Notes under the pieces: generated by a model
Told to the model about the DNA's origin: nothing
What the model saw: the letters and a program-made list of their open reading frames with translations, nothing else
Database searches by the model: none
Position numbers and translations under genes: made by a program
Shown here: piece by piece, positions 34,601 through 46,549 of the stretch
How positions within the stretch are numbered: position 1 is the stretch's first letter
Layout: each line of letters starts with the position of its first letter
From: Spongilla lacustris
Taxonomy: Eukaryota > Porifera > Demospongiae > Spongillida > Spongillidae
NCBI GenBank assembly: GCA_949361645.1
Contig: OX442423.1
Location: 3,902,023-3,966,022, forward strand
Direction of reading: 5' to 3'
Length of the DNA stretch: 64,000 bases

Positions 34601-37600
34601 GTGTGTGTGTGTGTGTACTAGTATATATGTGCGTGGAGGGGAATCGTCTCTCAAATTCTTAATTTTAATTTCCTCTAGGTTCAGAATATGATTGTGCAGT
34701 TGCTGTTCTCCATCACTTTCATGCTATCATGCACCATGTTTGAATTGATTATATTTGAAATCCTTGGTTGGTTAGATAGCAGGTATGTTAGCTAGTTGCT
34801 GTATTCATGAGATCTTTAATTGGGATCTGTGCTGTACATGTACTTCCACAGCTCTCGCTACTTTCACTGGCAGGTGAACCTGTACTTCATCTTGTTCATG
34901 ATGGTTGTCCTTCTACCTTTGTATTCTGCTGTTCAAGTTGCGAATACAGTTAAACTAGGTACACTCTGTGTTGCTAGGTTTCACTGCCTATAATTGCGCC
35001 ATTTTTTCTAAGTTCAGAGACGTCCAATAGCCAAAATTCTTGCAGGTGTGATATGGCTTGTGTTCATAGCTCTGTTTTGGAAGCTAGGTGATCCTTTTCC
35101 TATATTAAGTGCAAAACATGGTGAGCTCTGTGCTAAGCAGAAGTGCATTTGTCATTGAGTTTAATTTCTTAAAAGTACTGTTGTTATTTATTATATTTTA
35201 GTCTTTGAACAAAACAAACTATACATTTGTTTTAACTTTTTTTCTGTTTACCAAACATGACTAGTTCTCATTCAGAGAGCACACACTTCAATGTAATTAT
35301 TATGATACTATAGTATACATGCTTTTTAAAATTTCAATACTATGGCAACAGTAATCTATCAGAATATTGATGAGTGATATAATACTCTTCATTGTTTTGG
35401 TTAGGCATATTTTCTATCGAACAGTTGATCAGCAGAGTTGGTGTAATTGGAGTTACTGTGATGGCAGTGCTATCTGGATTTGGAGCTGTAAATGCACCTT
35501 ACACATATATGACCTACTTTCTCAGGTAGGTAAGTGTATTTATTTTTGAGGTATATTCTCCCAATCCTGTACTTCAGATACAACTTAGTTAGCTGGGAAA
35601 AGGGACCTTACAATTCAATTGATGCAAGAAGGAGAAAAAAAAAAAAGACTTTGCACATATCTTTAGTGAACTGCTACATGAATCACTTACACCAGACAGA
35701 GAGGTTTTTGTCTTTAGCACATGCAAAACAGCAATGGAACTAGATAGTCAGGATAGCAGTACAGTGAATAAGTCCAATCCATTTACCTCATGGACCAGTC
35801 ATTTTCAACCTTTTTCAGTGCCCCTCCTACACCTCCATATTCAATTTACTTGTTAAATAATTTGTGACATCACATTCCTTGTGTATGTACATGTAAGTGC
35901 GTGTGCATGTATGTATGCCACTACTTGCCTTCTTCCATATGTATGTATGTATGTATAACATATGGTGATTCTGCATTTGAATCAAATAGCAGTTTTGTGT
36001 ATGCGTCATATAACTTTTCTACGTTACCCTTTTCTGATATTATCCTTTAATATAAAATCAGTCGTGTCCTAGGGTCAAGTTGTTAGTGCATGTGATCCAA
36101 CTGTTCTTTGTTGGATGAAATCAGATGCTGTTGCCTTCACTATGTGCAAACATGCCTAGTTACAGGGCACACAAAGAACAGTTTGAAATAATAATAGCTT
36201 TGTTGTTGGTAAAGATTTATCGGGTTGAATTATATAGGTCAGAGGGGAAAAAAGCATGTAGAATACTTGTATACTGATGTGATGTTTTTGGTACATGTAG
36301 GTAGTATGCTATAATAAATACATGTACATGTACTTGAGAAAAAATATTCTACTGTTGCACAATAAAAATAAGAAATTGAAATATTAATTTTGATTTTCAA
36401 TTTTTGTCAGAAATATCGAGAGCTCCGACATCGTGGGTCTAGAGAGGAGGCTGCAGCAGACAATGGACATGATCCTATCCAGGAAAAAACGGTGTGTTTT
36501 ATGAGGGCAGGCTGTTAGTAAGCTATTCAAATGTGGTAAATATTTTGATCCTGATACCTGCATTCAAAGTCTACTCATAAATATTGTGTATTGAGTTGAA
36601 ATAAAATTGGACCAGTTATCCCCTCCCCACCCCCCCCCCCCCCCCATCCCCCAAAAAATTGCTCTGCAGCTATAGCTAAATGTACATGTATCATTGTCTG
36701 TATACTGGGCTTATAGAGTTTTTATACTACCCCACCCTCCTTAGTCTGGAATTCTTTGCCACCACTGATAAATAATTGTACATTCACTTGGCAATGTTAT
36801 TGTGAATCTACCACAGTAGCACAGTAGATCTTTCTGCTGCTAGTGCACAAGCTTATTCAAGTCCTAGTCATTGAAGGACTTCTAGCATTGTATCCTCTGT
36901 TCCCCATTGCTGCAGCAGCCTATTTTATTGTCACTGCACTTGAGCTTGTATTCTGATCATTATATCTAATAACACTTTTGCTCTACTGGATTAAGGTTTG
37001 CTGCCCTAAAATTTTGGTTTAAAAAAAAAAGAAAAGAAAAAACATTTTACCCAACATGCACTGTCCAGGACACTTATAAATTGAAATACAAGTGCTGCAG
37101 GAGAGTTCCTATAGTGGACAAGGCTCATCTTATGTCTGTTTCTTCTCCCATGGCAGTGTTTGGTTAGATGTTACGTCATCTTCAAATATCTGTATACATT
37201 TGGATGGTATCTTAATGCGTCTTCTATATGGCACACTGTTCTAGCAGATAATAGTATTTTAATAATAGTATTATTATTTTTTTAATGATAGACAACAGAC
37301 CTAAAAATGATTATTATCTACAGAGCCAGTCAGCACTATATCTATTTTTATCACAGGTAATACATGTACATGAAATATTGCACCAGTTTCTTTGTTGGTA
37401 CTACATAATAGCAATTCTCACCAAGCTGTGTTTTATTGTTGTGGTTCAGTTACCTGGTTTGAAGTTTTCTTTGATCCATATGTGTTACACACTGAAATAC
37501 TTTCATGTACATGTATCTGTTGTTTTCAGAATGGTTCAAGCTGAGAAAAGGTTAGGTTGTCATGTATTGAAGTGTACATATGGCACTTTAACCGTGTCAT

Positions 37601-38131
37601 TACATGTAGTATAAGGTTTCAGGGAGTCCCATCATCATCTTTGCAGCAGAGCAGTATGAAGAAGATGTGGAGTATGTTCAGTGGTATGGGTTCCGAGACA
37701 TCAGAAAGTAAGCCATTTAGCACATATGTGTGTGTGCTCCACTTCATGATCTGTTGACGCTTCTCAGACATTGGTTCCCTTACAAAAGAGGTCTCTGGCC
37801 TTGAAGAAGTTAGCAAACAGTTATTCTTAGATTATGTTGACATGTTGTCACTGAAGGTATTATTGAATGTGCAGTGTCATATTATTCAGTATCAAAATTT
37901 TATCAGGAAAGAATCATCTATTCAAAGACACTTATTGGAAGATACTTTGATATTGTGGGCCACTTTTTTTCTATCTATTGTATATACAAGATATTTATTG
38001 TAAGCACTTGGGGCAAGATAACTGTTTAATCAGACAGTGTTTATGTTTTCAGTCAAGCGTGAATATCATATTTGACAGAGTAGGCAAAGTGGGTGAGTCC
38101 TATCTTTAGGTATCAGGGTAATTAATTCCCC

Positions 38132-38163
<32 letters not shown>

Positions 38164-40694
38164 TACAATTTAGTCACTGAACTGGAACTCTATTAAAATA
38201 TCCGTTGAATTATTTTAAATCTCAAGAATTTATAGCTGTGCTGCATAATTTAATTTTCATCCTGTCACTTATTGAACTTTGAATCTTAGCTTAATTTCCC
38301 CATTTATAACATGTTGAATGCTCTTTCATTGTAAAAAACTGTTCACCTTGCCATTTGAGCAAACCTTACACATGTGGATTATCTGACATTTGTTTTCTTG
38401 TATGGAGATTTAATATGTATGGTACATGTGTGCTGTATGCATGTTTAAAAACACACTTGTAGAATAAACAACTTGCTTCCAACTCTAGACTGAACATTTC
38501 TGTAAACTATAGAGATTCAGTTTAAAGCTGTGCATAAGTTTATTGTTTTCTTTGTTCAATGTAGATCCTGTTACTAGAGGATTGTCAATCACAGTTAACT
38601 GGCTGGGTATTCAGGTTGATGTGAGTTGTATTGCTATGTATGGCTAAAGTACTTTGCAAAACTGATCTGCCTGATGTGTAATTATTTTATAGGTTGAGTT
38701 CTGGTCTCAACATGTGTCCTTCATTTTGGTTGGAATAATTGTCATCACATCCATTCGTGGGCTGCTTGTAACATTTACAAAAGTGAGCCTGTTCAACTAA
38801 AATTTTAACTAACTGCTTTGCTTGATAAAAATGTTACTGCTTACAGTTTTTCTATGCTATTGCCAGCAGCAAGTCATCCAATATTATTGTTCTGTGCTTA
38901 GCCGAGATTATGGTAAGTAGTTCTATAGTTTAAATATTTTTATCTTGTAATGGGTTTGTTAATTATAAAGCCGTAGTGCTGCATGGCACATCACTTTTCT
39001 ACCTTATTTACATCTTAACTGGGGTGGGGAATATTAACTTATATGTACTGTACGTATTTGAACATGTGTACAATTTTCCTTGTACACGTATCACAGTTGA
39101 AAGCAATACACATAGTTTTCTATCTAAATGTACAAATGCACAATACAATGCTGTTGCACTGTATATTCATATCTACATGTAGTGGTACTTATAATTATTA
39201 TAATCAATTACCTCTAACTAATTGAGAGCTTTTAGTATGTGGGTTTTGATACAATTACATGTACTTACTCGCTTACAATAATTGGATTAATGTATTTGCC
39301 TAACTAGTTCTGTAATGCATATAAAAGTAATGAAGTGCTAATTTCAATCCTGAGTTTTACTGATTTTAAAAGCTTGTGGAATGGAATGAATAATAAAATA
39401 ATTATTTGAATGCTGGTGAGTGTACATGTACTTGCATGAACAATTTGACTTTGAAAACTTGTTTCCAAATAACTCCATTCAATTGACAAAAAAATGTATC
39501 GGGTAATAAATACAAATGTACATGTAGTGTTGAAATTTTTCGTATCCAGGCTTTGTATCTGTTGTGATGCATTGGTGAAAGTGTTTTCCCTATAGGGGAT
39601 GTATTTTGTATCCTCAGTGTTACTAATGAGGATGAATATGCCTGAAGAATACAGGTACATACATATACATGGTAATGCACATCTACAAGTCATTCCTTCT
39701 CCATTTCTTTGCAGATCTATTATTACGAAAGTGTTAGGAGATCTGGAATTTAGTTTCTACCATCGCTGGTTTGATGTTATTTTCCTGGTATGTATTTGAT
39801 CATGGACTGGTTATATTATTATTGAATAAATAAGCAGCACCGCAAACACACTATTGAATGTAACTCATTATAGTTGTACCTACACTGCCTTGCATAGATA
39901 GTTTACTATTATCACTGAGAAATAAAAATAGGTGGATCATGACACACTGAAATAAAGCTATGGAATAATCTCCTATCTTTGCTTACATATTGTACAGTTA
40001 AGTTTAAATCTGTACTATCATTGGTCCAACTGAATATGGTTTTTATTTTATTTTGGAGTCTGAAATCTCAATCAATTATCATTGCCAGTGCGATCCAAAA
40101 TTTAAGTATATGTACTGCCATTTGCATATCCATACTTGGATGCATATGATTTGATAACAGATTGCAAAACCAGCGGAGCACATTAAATTGGTAGACTTAT
40201 CGTCCGTGTCATGATTTAATTTGCTGTTTCTGGGCTTGGAGGGGTTTTATCTATTGCTGTACATGTACTTCAGTAGTTGCTTAGATTTCTGGTGTACATG
40301 TACATGACTATTATTATTGATCCCATTGGATGGGATTTATGCAATTACAGGGTTTTTAAAGTCTAAGGCAAATCCTGATGTTGAATCCAATTTTTTTTTA
40401 ATGCTGCAGCCGTGTGATCCAAGTCTGGGTTTAACTTTTTATGGTAGAATTCAAAAGATAATACTTTAACGTTTGCTTGATTACTGTTCCATTACATTAT
40501 TAGTATTTAGAGTAGAGCAGTCTTTTTAAATAAAATGAGTGTACACCTGGGTACTGTAAAAGGGTGAATTGAAATGTCATACATAATGCTTAATTTCTTT
40601 TTGGTTTGCCTTCCTCCAGGTCAGTGCACTATCAAGCATAGGAATTCTGTATCTAGCTCATCACCTTTCATCTGAAAAGAGGACTCACTTATGA
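34027..40694 (+). CDS. GPR89: Golgi pH regulator GPR89/GPHR (460 aa, 18 exons)
   Basis: GPHR is a multi-pass Golgi anion channel needed for luminal acidification. Exons: 34027-34074, 34139-34198, 34679-34782, 34852-34958, 35013-35120, 35405-35525, 36411-36491, 37530-37550, 37616-37707, 37768-37856, 37907-37999, 38053-38092, 38565-38620, 38693-38782, 38847-38912, 39596-39654, 39715-39787 and 40620-40694 (TGA). Every junction keeps frame with GT/AG borders; exon 8 is only 21 bp. Signatures: [97 protein letters not shown] and [17 protein letters not shown]. Hydrophobic segments fit about nine membrane passes around a cytosolic loop (about 205-300), the least conserved part. Human GPHR is 455 aa. 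The acceptor of exon 9 (TATAAG) lacks a pyrimidine tract but is the only one keeping frame. Confidence 0.97.
34519..34618. repeat. GT-rich microsatellite in GPR89 intron 2
   Basis: A (GT)n tract with GTGTGCGTGCGTG and TTGTGTG interruptions lies about 60 bp upstream of the exon 3 acceptor. Confidence 0.9.
36625..36645. repeat. Poly-C tract in GPR89 intron 7
   Basis: A C-rich run lies in the intron between exons 7 and 8. Similar runs occur at 13343-13364, 38131-38163, 41109-41128 and 52681-52707, with G runs at 41273-41294 and 54436-54455. Confidence 0.7.
38131..38163. repeat. Long poly-C tract (over 30 C) in GPR89 intron 12
   Basis: One of the longest C homopolymers in the window, within the intron between exons 12 and 13. 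Its exact length is likely unreliable in any assembly. Confidence 0.9.
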
Positions 40695-41940
40695 TTGAAC
40701 TTCCTGAACAATGGCTTTCATTTTGATCTTTACAACTGTTGTGCATGTATCTGTCTGTTGAAATGATTTTGTTTGCAAAACAGAGTTTTCAAATTATGTG
40801 ATCATTGATACCCACCCAAAGTCACCACTATATGGCACATGAATATAATTAAATGCACTGGTTTAATTAAACACAACAACTGACAGCACCCATTCTGGCT
40901 TTCCATTGGCATTATCTCAACTTTAAGGTCAGGCCTGATGTTACATAGAATTAAATGAGCTTCAATTCAAGTGACAGCCATGCATTAATATTCTGCATTC
41001 TTATTTCACTGCATTTTCATATACATCTTTTACTTATAACAGTACTTTAAAATGTAGGCAAACGGTATTTTATTCATGCCAACTATATATGAGTTTGTGG
41101 GGGCTAGGCCCCCCCCCCCCCCCCCCCCTCCTCCCACTTTCCTGCAAAAAATTGAACCAGTGCAACCTTTGTATATATATATGCTTTAATGATTTCTTTA
41201 TGCAGGCAACTCGGCAGGCAATCAAAATTAAAGCAGCCAAAAGAAGGTAGGCAAAATTGTCTGTGTGTGTGTGTGGGGGGGGGGGGGGGGGGGGTGTTAG
41301 TAGTGTCCCATTCATGTACATATAAACATGTGTGATGTCCAATGTTCTTTATCAAATTAATTTTCATAATCCTACACAAGGTAATAAGTGACTGCTTACA
41401 TATTGAAAGTACTGGGCTGCACTTTCATTCCAACCCCAAGGTAGCCCCATCACAACCCAAGGTAGCCCTATATTCTCCAAAACTACATGTAAGACCTGGT
41501 TAAAATGTAAATTATGGCGTACTGATCCATGACGTCAGGGTTCGTGAATAAATTAACGCCCCCGTAAGCTTGAATATAATGTATGGAGGCTAGTAGCTAA
41601 AAGGTTCTACATGTAGCGTACGGGAAGCTAAAACAAACAATTCAAAAAGAGTAGTAGTACGCCGTACCTACTATTAATATTATAGCCAGTGTGTTGTTCG
41701 CTTGGGGCCCTTCTCCAAAGAGGTTTGCTTGTACTACATGTATAGACTATTATTGGACTTGCAATGCTCTAAGCGAACGTACTGTACGCCGGCTATATGA
41801 TGATACATAATTTGTACAATGCATTAGCTCTGTCTGTTGGCGCTGGCTTTAATCTGCTCCCATTAACAGCTGGTGAGGCTGGCTCGGTGAGGCTTTATTG
41901 CTATTGGTGCATCACGGTTAGAACCAAATAAAACATAAAT
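40695..41940. other. Intergenic DNA downstream of GPR89
   Basis: No gene seen. It contains a C run (41109-41128) and a GT/G run (41260-41294) 150 bp apart that are roughly complementary, and AT-rich 3' flank of GPR89. Confidence 0.5.
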
Positions 41941-42187
41941 AAAAACTTTCTCTATGAGAAAGTTGGTGGTATATAGAATTTGAAGGCAATAGTGGTGTAA
42001 AAAGCAGGGAAACAAGGGTTGAATGATAAGGAAAAATGAAATAGTCCTATATTTAGCCCGGCACACATTGTAGGATTATACATTGTTCATGCATGTGCTA
42101 AATTAAATATAGGACTATTTCATTTTCCTTATCATTCAACCCTTGTTTCCCTGCTTTTTACGCCAACTTTCTATGAGAGAATGTTTT
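41941..42187. mobile_element. MITE family A, member 1 (foldback)
   Basis: The arms pair over about 100 bp: left TTTCTCTATGAGAAAGTTGG, AAAAAGCAGGGAAACAAGGG and TTGAATGATAAGGAAAAATG; right is their near-exact reverse complement ending TTTCTATGAGAGAATGTTTT. The non-palindromic centre is near 42053-42100. It shares the AAAAAGCA/TAGGAAACAAGG core and the AACTTTCTCTAT ends with 42677-42886 and 55060-55355. There is no coding frame. Confidence 0.85.
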
Positions 42188-42676
42188 AATTAAATTGTTT
42201 CATTGCTTTTTATTCATAACTGGATGCTTTCAACAGTCATGATCAATTATTTACTTAGCAATAGACATTTCATCAAGTTATTAATCTTATATACCCCACC
42301 ATTAAATAATAGCCTGGTGTGCATGTTGCAATTACGATATCATAGAGAAACACAGATCAACTAAGCTACTTACCACTACTAATACCTTCTCTCCTCCACT
42401 ACTACTCCTTTTATAGGGATCCCCTCGCCTTTCAAAATAACCTGGCTGAGAGGCTGGGTGTTGCTCACATGCCAGTTCAGATTAAAAAAAAGAAATCATG
42501 TGATTTAATGATGATAGCAAGTGAGCAGATCAAACTGTCTTATACTGCTGTTATGTGATGCACTATATTATATTCCAAGGTTGCCCTTCTTTCTTTGATT
42601 GCTCTCATGCATGCAGCGTGTAAGTAGGAACCCGCCGGGGGAAAAATGGAGTGAAACAAGATATAAAAGATTAGTA

Positions 42677-42886
42677 AAAATAAAATTGGTGATGTAGGAT
42701 TTGTAGATAGCAATTGAATAAAAAGTAAGGAAACAAGGCATTAATTTATAAATATTACAGACCTACATTTTTATCAAATCTACCTGGCTGCAGGTCTGTA
42801 ATGAATGTAGGGTAATTTCCGTAATTCCTTGTTTCCTTACTTTTTACTCAATTGCTGTCTACATCCTACAGCACTAATTTTATTTT
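42677..42886. mobile_element. MITE family A, member 2 (foldback)
   Basis: The left arm runs AAAATAAAATTGGTGATGTA then GATAGCAATTGAATAAAAAG and TAAGGAAACAAGG. The right arm is the reverse complement with about 10% difference. The centre (about 42745-42800) includes ACAGACCTACATTTTTATCA. It lacks the outer AACTTCTCTAT segment of the other two members, so it may be end-truncated or a subfamily. Confidence 0.8.
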
Positions 42887-43291
42887 AATTTATACTCGTA
42901 TGCAACCGTATTGCTTCGTAAAATGTTGAATAGTTTGCGTATAATAGGAATCGGATCACGTGTCCATTGTTACGCACGCGCTACTAACAGGTGGATTACA
43001 CTTGAAAAATCTACAAGGTAACGATATGAAAGAAACAATTTGTAAGCTAGCTGTAACACATTCATTACATTGCGGGAAAATCTTTTTATCGTTATATCTA
43101 TGTGACTTTTATGCCCATCGCAACGCTTAGCTGAGTCTGAAACGGGGAGCCATGGCATTATACTACGACTGGTTTTTGCAATAGATAGCCTAGGTCTATT
43201 GACTGGTTACAGGTGTGCCATCACATATACCGATACACAGGCCCGTAGGCTGGTCGGAGACGGAGGGGTTCGGGAAAGCAATAAGGTGGAA

Positions 43292-44146
43292 CCATAGATA
43301 TTAAAATAAGGGGATTGGAAACGGATCAATGAATTGAATCTAATCAGTCGCGTACAGTCCGTGTTACGCCTACAATTAGAAATTCATATCGTACGCAGCA
43401 GCTGTTTTATGCCAAGACTATAGGGACCGAGACGTCAGGATCACAGGTTCACATCTTTGCGAGTGGTATAGTGTCACTGTATAGGGACAAGCAAAGCCTT
43501 TGTTTTCCAGTCATACTTTCTTCTACACACTTGTAATGTCTTATACCCATTGCTTAAATAATCAAAAATCGATAAATGCTTCTCTCCTTAGCTTCGTTAC
43601 CTCTCCTAAGGCGATACAGTGAATGGAAAAATGACAGCCAATAGGCACGTAGCACACTGCGCACATCTAAAATATGCAATGTTTAGCGTGCCAGCACCTG
43701 TAGAATCGTAGAAAAAGGTACAGTGCCAAAGTAACTCCATTTACGCTTCTTACGTACTAGAATGGAGGTTACGAACAAAAGAACAGTCCTCCGTACACAA
43801 AATTAAAGAATGTCATACAGATATGACCTACCAACGACGTAGTAGTAACAGAATCGCACTGGGATGAACTGGTCGAAAATAAAAGGTACAGTCCGTAACC
43901 GAGTCACGTAAGGTACTAGAAAATCGCGTTCAGCAAGCAAACAATAAGAGCAAAGAGCTGTGCCAGTTAAAGAATGGCTTACAGACACGTAAGAAGATGT
44001 AATATGAAGTTTTAGGACGAAAAAAAAAATCACACAGTAGCAGCAGTTTTAAAGTCTTCGTTGGTTTAAGGGTAATAATAACCTGTACATGTACGATCAT
44101 GCGCTCACGTGATGCGTTTCCAATCCCCTTACTTAAATATCTATGG
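43292..44146. mobile_element. 855-bp non-autonomous TIR transposon with 5-bp target duplication
   Basis: The left end CCATAGATATTAAAATAAGG-GGATTGGAAACG is matched by the reverse complement of the right end (CCATAGATATTTAAGTAAGG-GGATTGGAAACG), about 32 bp with 3 mismatches. The element is flanked directly by TGGAA on both sides (43287-43291 and 44147-44151). No transposase frame is visible. A related end, GTTTCCAATCCCTTTAATTG, stands alone at 57626-57645. Confidence 0.75.
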
Positions 44147-44428
44147 TGGAACTGATTACCGGTAAGAGCGGGGGTGGGAGCAGGAGGGGGTGTAGCCCCC
44201 TCTCGGCCAGCTATGGGATATGGGGGAGCGCTGTAAGCTCCCCCATTGGCCCCAGCCGCTTTGCAACTTTTGCAATTTTTCAGCCACAAAACATAGCATA
44301 ATTGCATAGAAACATGGACAGCCCAGTTTGTGTTCCCGTTCAATAATGAAGTACATGTAGGTCTGGCTTGCGAGTTGCGAATCTAAAGGCTGGCATACAC
44401 GGGGCAACTTCTGGGCGATTTGTTGTAT

Positions 44429-44522
44429 GCAACTCAAATGACTACATGTAACAGTATGCATGGGTAAAAGTTCCGCAATTCGGATGGTTTGCGGAACTTC
44501 TACCCATATTCATTTGAGTTGC
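44429..44522. repeat. 94-bp imperfect hairpin
   Basis: Outer arms GCAACTCAAATGA (44429) and TCATTTGAGTTGC pair, and inner arms GGGTAAAAGTTCCGCA and TGCGGAACTTCTACCC pair around a loop at about 44478-44488. It is probably a small MITE. Confidence 0.7.
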
Positions 44523-44929
44523 CGTAATTTAACTCACGGACCCTCCCCCTGCTGCTGTTTGTTGTGGGCGGGACATGGACACCCCATTTAGAATGGATGT
44601 CCCGCGGTTGCTAAGCCTGCATGTATAGTTATCTCATTCTCGCGGGCTATAGCTATACATGTACATGTATAGAAGTAATGAATAAATTATTTTGATGGCA
44701 AGCGGAACTAGTTCTGACGGGCGGCCCCCGGGGGGTTGACCGAACCCACCGACCCCCCCCCCCCCCCCAGCCTGTGGGCCTGATACATGTATAATCCGGC
44801 GTAGCCAGACCCTTGCGTATCCACATGAGGGTGTGGCTATGCCAGACTAATACATGTAGTGATTGTGTTATGAAGGGCGGATCCAGGATTTTGAGAAGCG
44901 GGGGTCTGATAATCATAACAGCTAGCAGT

Positions 44930-45157
44930 CCCAGCAAAAGGTTTTTGCGCAAGAGAACTTGCGCAGGAATTGCACAAGACTAGCATACACTTGCCCAAGA
45001 CTTGTCTAAGATCTTGTACAAGATAGCAAGATTATGGCAACCAAAATTTTGTCCAGGATCTTACCTAAGATCTTGGGCAAGATGGGCATGATCTTGGCCT
45101 CTTGGCAAGATCTTGGCATTCTTGCCCAAGAATCTTGCGTTAGAACTCCTTGCTGGG
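44930..45157. mobile_element. Harbinger-like MITE with CAAGATCTTG internal repeats
   Basis: The left end CCCAGCAAAAGG and the right end (reverse complement CCCAGCAAGGAG) are flanked by AGT on both sides (44927-44929, 45158-45160), a 3-bp target duplication typical of PIF/Harbinger. The interior is almost entirely variants of CTTGCCCAAGATCTTG, a palindromic word repeated about ten times. No coding frame. Confidence 0.6.
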
Positions 45158-45160
45158 AGT

Positions 45161-45703
45161 GTCCTATGCAGAATTTTTTTTTTGGGGGGGGGGGGGGGCT
45201 CATACCCAGATTCAAATGTAAGTAACAATGATTATCGCTTACAGTACACTACTACTGTAAGACCACCCCAGGACAATCAGATCTTGTGGTAAAATGACCG
45301 TTTAGGTCTTACATGTAAGACTTACTGGCGAGTTCCTGCCTTTCGAATTCGAAATGTGCTTTGATTAGAATACCAATTAGCAGTGAATAAACAAATGAAT
45401 CGTATCAAAATAACAGATGGAAGGATGAACAATATTGCCAAGGATTGTAAAGCGAGCTTAGAGCTGGCTCGCGTATTCATAGGCATTGCTAACTCCAGTA
45501 GTACGGGATCGTCAATTATCCCCGCAATCGAATGCATGGTGGTTTTTAGAGCTACCAACTGTATTAGGAATCCACTTCATTGATCTCCTGTTCAGAGAAA
45601 GAAAGGTACACAACAACGCCCCCCAAAATTTATAAACGCACTAGTGTTCTTATTACACGGTGGTCGGATTTAGTCTTGTAGGCAACCTTCTTCACTCCCT
45701 TTA
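45161..45703. other. Non-coding spacer with T/G homopolymers
   Basis: Contains T9 and G16 runs at about 45175-45198 and no supported coding frame before the LINE fragment. Confidence 0.4.
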
Positions 45704-46301
45704 GTGTGCATCTGCGGCAAATCATTCACAGTGGAACACGCCTTAAGCTGCTCCTGTGGTGGATATCCCTCCATCCGTCACAACGAACTTCGAGGTATCA
45801 CTGCCACCCTTCTGACTGAAGTGAGCAACAATGTAGGCATTGAGCCTGTACTGCAGAAGCTTTCAGGCGAATATCTAACACAAAAAACATCTATCTCATC
45901 TGATGATGCTCGTCTTGACATCGTTACTGAGAATTTTTGGGGGCATAATAGACAAAAGACTTACTTTGATGTTAGGGTTTTCAATCCTTTTTGTGCTACT
46001 TTAGGCAAAATCCCTTTACCACAGTGCTACCACCGTGCTGAACTGGAAAAGAAACGTGCATATGAACAACGCATTCGGGAAATTGAGTTTGGTTCCTTTT
46101 CGCCATTAGTTTTCTCAACCACATGCGGATTGGGATATACTGCTACAGAAGTTTTCAAGAGACTTGCTTCATTTATCGCGGATAAGCAGGAATAGCCATA
46201 CAGTAAATCACTATTCTGGTTTTGCTGCAAAGTGAGCTTCTCCCTACTTAGGTCAGCTATCATGTGCCTCCGTGGTTCGTGCTCTTCTTACCACAGGCCA
46301 C
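45704..46301 (+). pseudogene. 5'-truncated LINE polyprotein C-terminus
   Basis: The frame reads CICGKSFTVEHALSCSCGGY, PSIRHNELRGITATLLTEV, then ARLDIVTENFWG, TYFDVRVFNPF, YEQRIREIEFGSFSPLVFST and FKRLASFIADKQE before a TAG at 46193. After that stop the same frame continues with PYSKSLFWFCCKVSFSLLRS and AIMCLRGS. The C-C-H-C finger (C..C...H...C) and ARLDI...FDVRV block are the conserved C-terminal part of a common animal LINE polyprotein; FDVRV looks like the acidic strand of a PD-(D/E)XK fold (inference). It has no reverse transcriptase. The single stop suggests recent death. Confidence 0.8.
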
Positions 46302-46454
46302 AGCATCTCTTTGATACATCAATTGACCTTGCAATTTCTGACAGCAAGGTCAATCTATCAGCTGTGTAAAGCCCTTTCAACTTGAAACTTCATTAATTTT
46401 ATTAATCATTTATTGTTTTCTTATTTTATTTTATTATTTGTATTATTATTTTTA

Positions 46455-46549
46455 TACCCAGACCCAACTGCACGTAAGATTATCGCATGATGTATAATAC
46501 TACGTACGTACACTATGCGATAATGCTTACGTGCAGTTGGGTCTGGGTA
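46455..46549. mobile_element. 95-bp palindromic micro-MITE, copy 1
   Basis: Arms TACCCAGACCCAACTGCACG-TAAGATTATCGCAT and their reverse complement flank a 25-bp loop containing TACGTACGTA. A diverged copy lies at 56642-56710, and neighbouring DNA at 46622-46680 also matches 56590-56665 in inverted orientation. Confidence 0.8.
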
